Below are positions 7,563 to 10,127 of a DNA stretch of 10,127 bases, piece after piece. The notes under the pieces were generated by a model that did not search any database, was not told the DNA's origin, and was given only the letters and a program-made list of their open reading frames with translations. The translations under genes were made by a program, and so were the position numbers. The DNA comes from UBA5499 sp002426275 (GTDB taxonomy: Bacteria; Bacillota; DTU084). The number at the start of each line of letters is the position of its first letter. Position 1 is the stretch's first letter. Location: the NCBI GenBank assembly GCA_937888735.1, contig CALASN010000018.1, forward strand, positions 1 to 10,127, written 5' to 3'.

Positions 7563-8309
7563 TTGATACCCAAGTGCGATTATCATATCCATACGGATCT
7601 CATCGGCTGCGCGGACAAGACCATGCGGATTCCGGCCATTCTCCATAAATGCGGTCTTTTAGGAATGGAGAGCATAGGGATTACAGATCATCTCAATACC
7701 TTGGAGCAGCTTCCCATTCACCGCCGGATTAAAGAGCGGTTGGACCAAGAGGAAACCGCCCTTGAGGTTTACTTCGGGGTGGAATTGAATTTTACGGATC
7801 TCGATCAGGGCTTCCCCTATAGCCAAAAAATCAGAGACGAAATGGGTTTTCAATTTGCCATCGGCGGCATTCATTCTGCGTACGGTTTTGCCCCAGACAA
7901 GGGAAAGTGCCTTGCTATCCAGCACCGCCATCACATGAAAGTAATGGAGGATCCGCTTTGCAACGTGTTGGTGCATCCTTACTGGTTCGCAGACAGAGAA
8001 TTCGTACAGATGGATTGGTTCACTGATTTGTCGGTGATCCCGCCTGCCTGGGTCCGGGAGCTGGGAGCGGCTTCAGCCGAGACTGGAACCGCAATTGAGA
8101 TCAATGGCTGCTCGTTCTTCCACAATCCCATCTACAGCAGGCGGTGGAAGGAATCATACATTGAGTATCTGAAAGGCTTGGCCCAGGCGGGCGCGATTTT
8201 TTCCCTGGGCAGCGATGCCCACAATATCAATCAGCTGTCCGCGATTCAGACCGTGAGAGCGGTAGCGGACGAATTGAATTTGCTTCCAGAACGCATCTGG
8301 CGGCCATAG
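7563..8309 (+). CDS. PHP-domain metallohydrolase
   Basis: This 248-residue protein has a complete set of PHP metal ligands: H8 and H10 (DYHIHT), D42 and H43 (ITDHLN), E74 (GVELNF), H104 (GGIHS), H138 (LVHPYW), and D218 and H220 (GSDAH). PHP proteins hydrolyse phosphoesters (histidinol-phosphatase type) or act as polymerase-associated nucleases. The length and single domain suit a stand-alone phosphoesterase; histidinol phosphatase is possible, but no other his gene is present. The start is TTG, seven bases after a strong AAGGAGG (7549-7555). The upstream gene ends 25 bases earlier, so the two are probably co-transcribed. The protein ends naturally at ERIWRP, with no sign of truncation. The substrate is unknown. 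Confidence 0.85.
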   Translation: MIPKCDYHIHTDLIGCADKTMRIPAILHKCGLLGMESIGITDHLNTLEQLPIHRRIKERLDQEETALEVYFGVELNFTDLDQGFPYSQKIRDEMGFQFAIGGIHSAYGFAPDKGKCLAIQHRHHMKVMEDPLCNVLVHPYWFADREFVQMDWFTDLSVIPPAWVRELGAASAETGTAIEINGCSFFHNPIYSRRWKESYIEYLKGLAQAGAIFSLGSDAHNINQLSAIQTVRAVADELNLLPERIWRP

Positions 8310-8310
8310 C

Positions 8311-8463
8311 ATTTTCAAAGCAATCCGAAAGCTGCAGTGCACGGGGCTTTTAACTTCAGATTTGGCCCTAAAGAAGCTGGCAGAGGAAGCTGCGAAACTG
8401 ATTCGCCCTGCTTATTAGCCGCTGTTGCAAGAGCTTTTTTCTACTTTGGAGGGCGAGCTATGA
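8311..8463 (+). pseudogene. Relic of an unidentified gene with an in-frame stop
   Basis: One frame reads FKAIRKLQCTGLLTSDLALK from 8314, continues as KLAEEAAKLIRPAY, then hits TAG (8416-8418) and resumes as PLLQELFSTLEGEL to a TGA at 8461-8463. The TAG is one transition from CAG (Gln). The frame is helix-like in composition, and its TGA overlaps the ATG of the nucleotidyltransferase gene as ATGA, the classic coupled junction. No start or ribosome binding site is visible, so the 5' part appears lost. By position this could be the HEPN partner that often accompanies MNT nucleotidyltransferases, but the remnant is too short to identify. The left boundary is arbitrary. Confidence 0.4.
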
Positions 8464-8758
8464 GCTTTGGGCTGCGAAAAGAGGATTTTGAGTATATAGT
8501 CTCCGCTGCAAAGCGGTTTTCTGAGATTGATAAAGCTTTGATTTTCGGTTCGGAAACTATAAGCGCGCCTCTGACGTAGATCTGGCCATCGTAGGCGATC
8601 AGGTTAGCTTCGATACCGTCTCCAGGCTCCATGTTATCCTGAAAGATGAAAGTCCGATGCCTTGTTTTTTCGATGTGGTGGATTACTCTCATTTAGACTG
8701 TCAGCACCTGAAGGAACATATCGATGGCGTGGGAAAGATTATATTTGATAGAGCATAG
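8460..8758 (+). pseudogene. Frameshifted MNT-type minimal nucleotidyltransferase
   Basis: The first part, from ATG at 8460 after GGAGGG (8448-8453, six-base spacing), reads MSFGLRKEDFEYIVSAAKRF and continues to KALIFGS, then runs out at TAG 8577-8579. From 8552 the next frame reads GNYKRASDVDLAIVGDQVSF and continues to CFFDVVDYSHLD and KIIFDRA before a stop at 8756-8758. Together they make a minimal nucleotidyltransferase of about 100 residues (DNA polymerase beta superfamily). The family motif GSRAxGxxxxxSDxDL is preserved on both sides but lacks the three residues after GS, so about ten bases have been lost at 8551-8553. MNT proteins usually act as the antitoxin-like partner of HEPN proteins. 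The gene is therefore probably dead. A sequencing deletion is the alternative, but the upstream in-frame stop in its neighbour favours real decay. Confidence 0.82.
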
Positions 8759-8795
8759 CGGATGAAGGAAAACCAATTAGACGGAGGCATTAACA

Positions 8796-10016
8796 ATGGA
8801 GAATTTAGCGCAGGATCTGGAGAACGAGCTGTGGCAGCTGCCGAAGGTCGACGTGCATTGTCATCTGAGTCCGGGACAGCTGACGGCAACGAAGCCTGAG
8901 GAGCTGATTTTTTATCACTTTCTGTGGCGGGAATATTTGGCAGCCGGTGCAAAGAGAGAGGATTTCGCAGATAAAAGCCCACAGCAGCGGCTGGAGCTGC
9001 TGGCTCCCCTTTGGGAACGAATTTCCCAGACCAGCGCCGTCTGGTGTCTGAAGGAAATGGCAAAGGGTCTATACGGTTTGGAAGGGGAACTGGTCGAAGT
9101 TATCCCGGCGTTGGCGCAGAAGGTGGCGAGCGGCCCTTGGCCTTGGGAAGAACTGAGAGCGAAACTCAATTTGGAGGCGGCGTATGCTTGCGGACCGGTC
9201 TGGGAAGAGGAGCAGCTCAAAGGCAAGGAAGAGATAGTGCGTCCCATGCTGGAGCTGCTCAACTTCGGCAGCCATCAGCTGAGCTTCCTCAAGGAAATGC
9301 TTGGCGGAAGCAGTCTCAAAGAAAGCCGGGAGCGACTTACCAAGTTTGTCCACAAGCAGGTGAGAGCCGGGGTGCGCCATTTTGCCGGTTTCATCGGCAA
9401 TGATTTTATTTACACCCCAATTTCTCCATTGAGGCTGGCAGACATTTACCAGCGGCCAAGCTCGGAGCTCGCAGAGGCTAACGGACTGGCAACATATTAT
9501 CTGGACGCTTTCCTGGAAGCTGTGGGACAAGCCGGCGGCATGGCACAGTTTTATCTGGGGAGCAAGTGGAATCTGCCGGGGATGGAGAACGGAGAGTCCT
9601 ATCCGATTGTCAGCCACAGGCTTGTACCTTCTCTGGTCACCCTTTTCAGGCGCCATCCTGGAACTAAAGTCAGCATCATGAACGCCACTGCGGCTTTAGG
9701 TCAGGAACTCACAGTCATGGCCAGGATGTTGAATAACGTATCTTTGGCCGGCTTTTGGTGGCATGCCTTAAACCCTCCGTATATCCGCCGGCAGATTGAA
9801 GAGCGTCTTTCGCTTTTGCCGTTGAATAAATGGGTTCTTCTCACCACGGACAGCTATAATCTAGAGTGGTGTTACGGAAAAATAGCTTTGGCGATTCACT
9901 GTTTGGCCCAGGTGCTGGCACGAAAAATTGCGGAGGGCGATCTTGGGCGTAAAGAGGCCTTGCAAATAGGAAAGTGGCTGTTGTATCAGGCGCCTTCGGA
10001 AATATATGAACGTTAG
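8796..10016 (+). CDS. Uronate isomerase (UxaC)-like amidohydrolase
   Basis: This 406-residue protein belongs to the amidohydrolase superfamily. KVDVHCHLSPGQL near the N-terminus gives the HxH metal pair H21 and H23, and LLTTDSYN gives the likely metal-binding D352. The domain order and the C-terminal helical tail resemble uronate isomerase, which converts glucuronate or galacturonate to the keto sugar. It is shorter than typical UxaC (about 450-470 residues), and the conserved TDSRS segment reads TDSYN, so the substrate may differ. It should be cytosolic, with no signal peptide. The ATG is well supported by CGGAGG (8782-8787) at a spacing of eight bases. The two relic genes separate it from the PHP gene; no clear promoter is seen just before it. 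A terminator-like hairpin follows 22 bases after the stop. Confidence 0.75.
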   Translation: MENLAQDLENELWQLPKVDVHCHLSPGQLTATKPEELIFYHFLWREYLAAGAKREDFADKSPQQRLELLAPLWERISQTSAVWCLKEMAKGLYGLEGELVEVIPALAQKVASGPWPWEELRAKLNLEAAYACGPVWEEEQLKGKEEIVRPMLELLNFGSHQLSFLKEMLGGSSLKESRERLTKFVHKQVRAGVRHFAGFIGNDFIYTPISPLRLADIYQRPSSELAEANGLATYYLDAFLEAVGQAGGMAQFYLGSKWNLPGMENGESYPIVSHRLVPSLVTLFRRHPGTKVSIMNATAALGQELTVMARMLNNVSLAGFWWHALNPPYIRRQIEERLSLLPLNKWVLLTTDSYNLEWCYGKIALAIHCLAQVLARKIAEGDLGRKEALQIGKWLLYQAPSEIYER

Positions 10017-10037
10017 CCAATTTTTAACGATGCCTTT

Positions 10038-10075
10038 AATCCTGGAGCAGTCGATGCTCCAGGATTTGCTTTGTG
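10038..10075 (+). terminator. Hairpin terminator after the UxaC-like gene, target of the intron
   Basis: AATCCTGGAGCA (10038-10049) and TGCTCCAGGATT (10055-10066) form a perfect 12-bp stem with a GTCGA loop. TGCTTTGTG follows, a T-rich but broken tract. The tail of the original terminator may continue beyond the inserted intron, so its full T-run may be split. Confidence 0.75.
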
Positions 10076-10127
10076 GTGTGCCCGGCATGGGCGATAGCTT
10101 GGCGGTGAAAGTCCGCTATGGGCTTGG
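10076..10127 (+). mobile_element. 5' end of a group IIC intron (cut by the window edge)
   Basis: The sequence begins GTGTG (10076-10080), the consensus 5' boundary of group II introns, and continues CCCGGCATGGGC. A small stem GCGG / CCGC (10102-10105 and 10113-10116) encloses TGAAAGT. The first 16 bases match, from memory, the start of the Oceanobacillus iheyensis group IIC intron, and the GGTGAAAGTCC segment parallels its GGTGAGAGTCC. Class C introns are known to insert just downstream of terminator hairpins, and this one starts nine bases after a 12-bp stem. The ribozyme core and any maturase gene lie beyond the window. Confidence 0.88.

Noticed and set aside
8337..8579. A longer start (GTG at 8337) for the nucleotidyltransferase fragment
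   Set aside because: The ATG at 8460 has a good GGAGGG site and matches the usual N-terminus of the family; the added residues look non-coding in that frame.
9069..9656. A 195-codon - strand frame opposite the UxaC-like gene
   Set aside because: It lies wholly over a gene with a clear ribosome binding site and conserved HxH and TDS motifs; nothing in the reverse product is recognisable.
1..10127. CRISPR arrays, tRNA or rRNA genes
   Set aside because: I saw no regularly spaced repeats, no cloverleaf pattern with a TTCGA-type arm, and no rRNA-like stretches on either strand.

Overview
The window looks like a chromosomal segment of a Gram-positive, Bacillota-type bacterium, probably Clostridia- or Limnochordia-like. 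The reasons are strong AGGAGG-type ribosome binding sites, a textbook sigma-A promoter (TTGACA / TATAAT), intrinsic terminators, frequent TTG and GTG starts, and the gene families present. The genus cannot be told from the sequence. All intact genes are on the + strand.

Left part (1-2222): a terminator-like hairpin from an upstream gene is followed by a strong promoter and a two-gene operon. It encodes a small winged-helix-type DNA-binding protein and a radical SAM enzyme with extra C-terminal cysteines, and closes with a good intrinsic terminator. A stretch of about 420 bases follows (2223-2640) with no convincing gene; it may be a decayed mobile element.

Middle part (2640-6230): a second transcription unit, with its own putative promoter, encodes a TrpB2-type tryptophan synthase beta-like enzyme, serine hydroxymethyltransferase (GlyA) and an endonuclease IV-like TIM-barrel protein. 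A long perfect hairpin overlaps the trpB stop codon, and an intrinsic terminator ends the unit. GlyA makes or consumes serine and TrpB2 uses serine, so the two PLP enzymes could be linked metabolically. No trpA or other trp gene is present.

Right part (6230-10127): an FAD-dependent oxidoreductase and a PHP-domain metallohydrolase are closely spaced. Next come two broken genes: an unidentified relic with an in-frame TAG, joined by a 4-base ATGA overlap to a MNT-type nucleotidyltransferase gene frameshifted inside its GS motif. A uronate isomerase-like amidohydrolase gene follows and ends in a 12-bp hairpin. Nine bases past that hairpin, the last 52 bases match the 5' end of a group IIC intron, a class known to insert just downstream of terminator hairpins. 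The intron continues beyond the window.

Most genes belong to recognisable families. The least ordinary items are the intron-terminator junction, the decayed ATGA-coupled gene pair, and the uncharacterised enzyme groupings (HTH plus radical SAM; FAD oxidoreductase, PHP and UxaC-like). I do not see a clearly new defence or mobile system.
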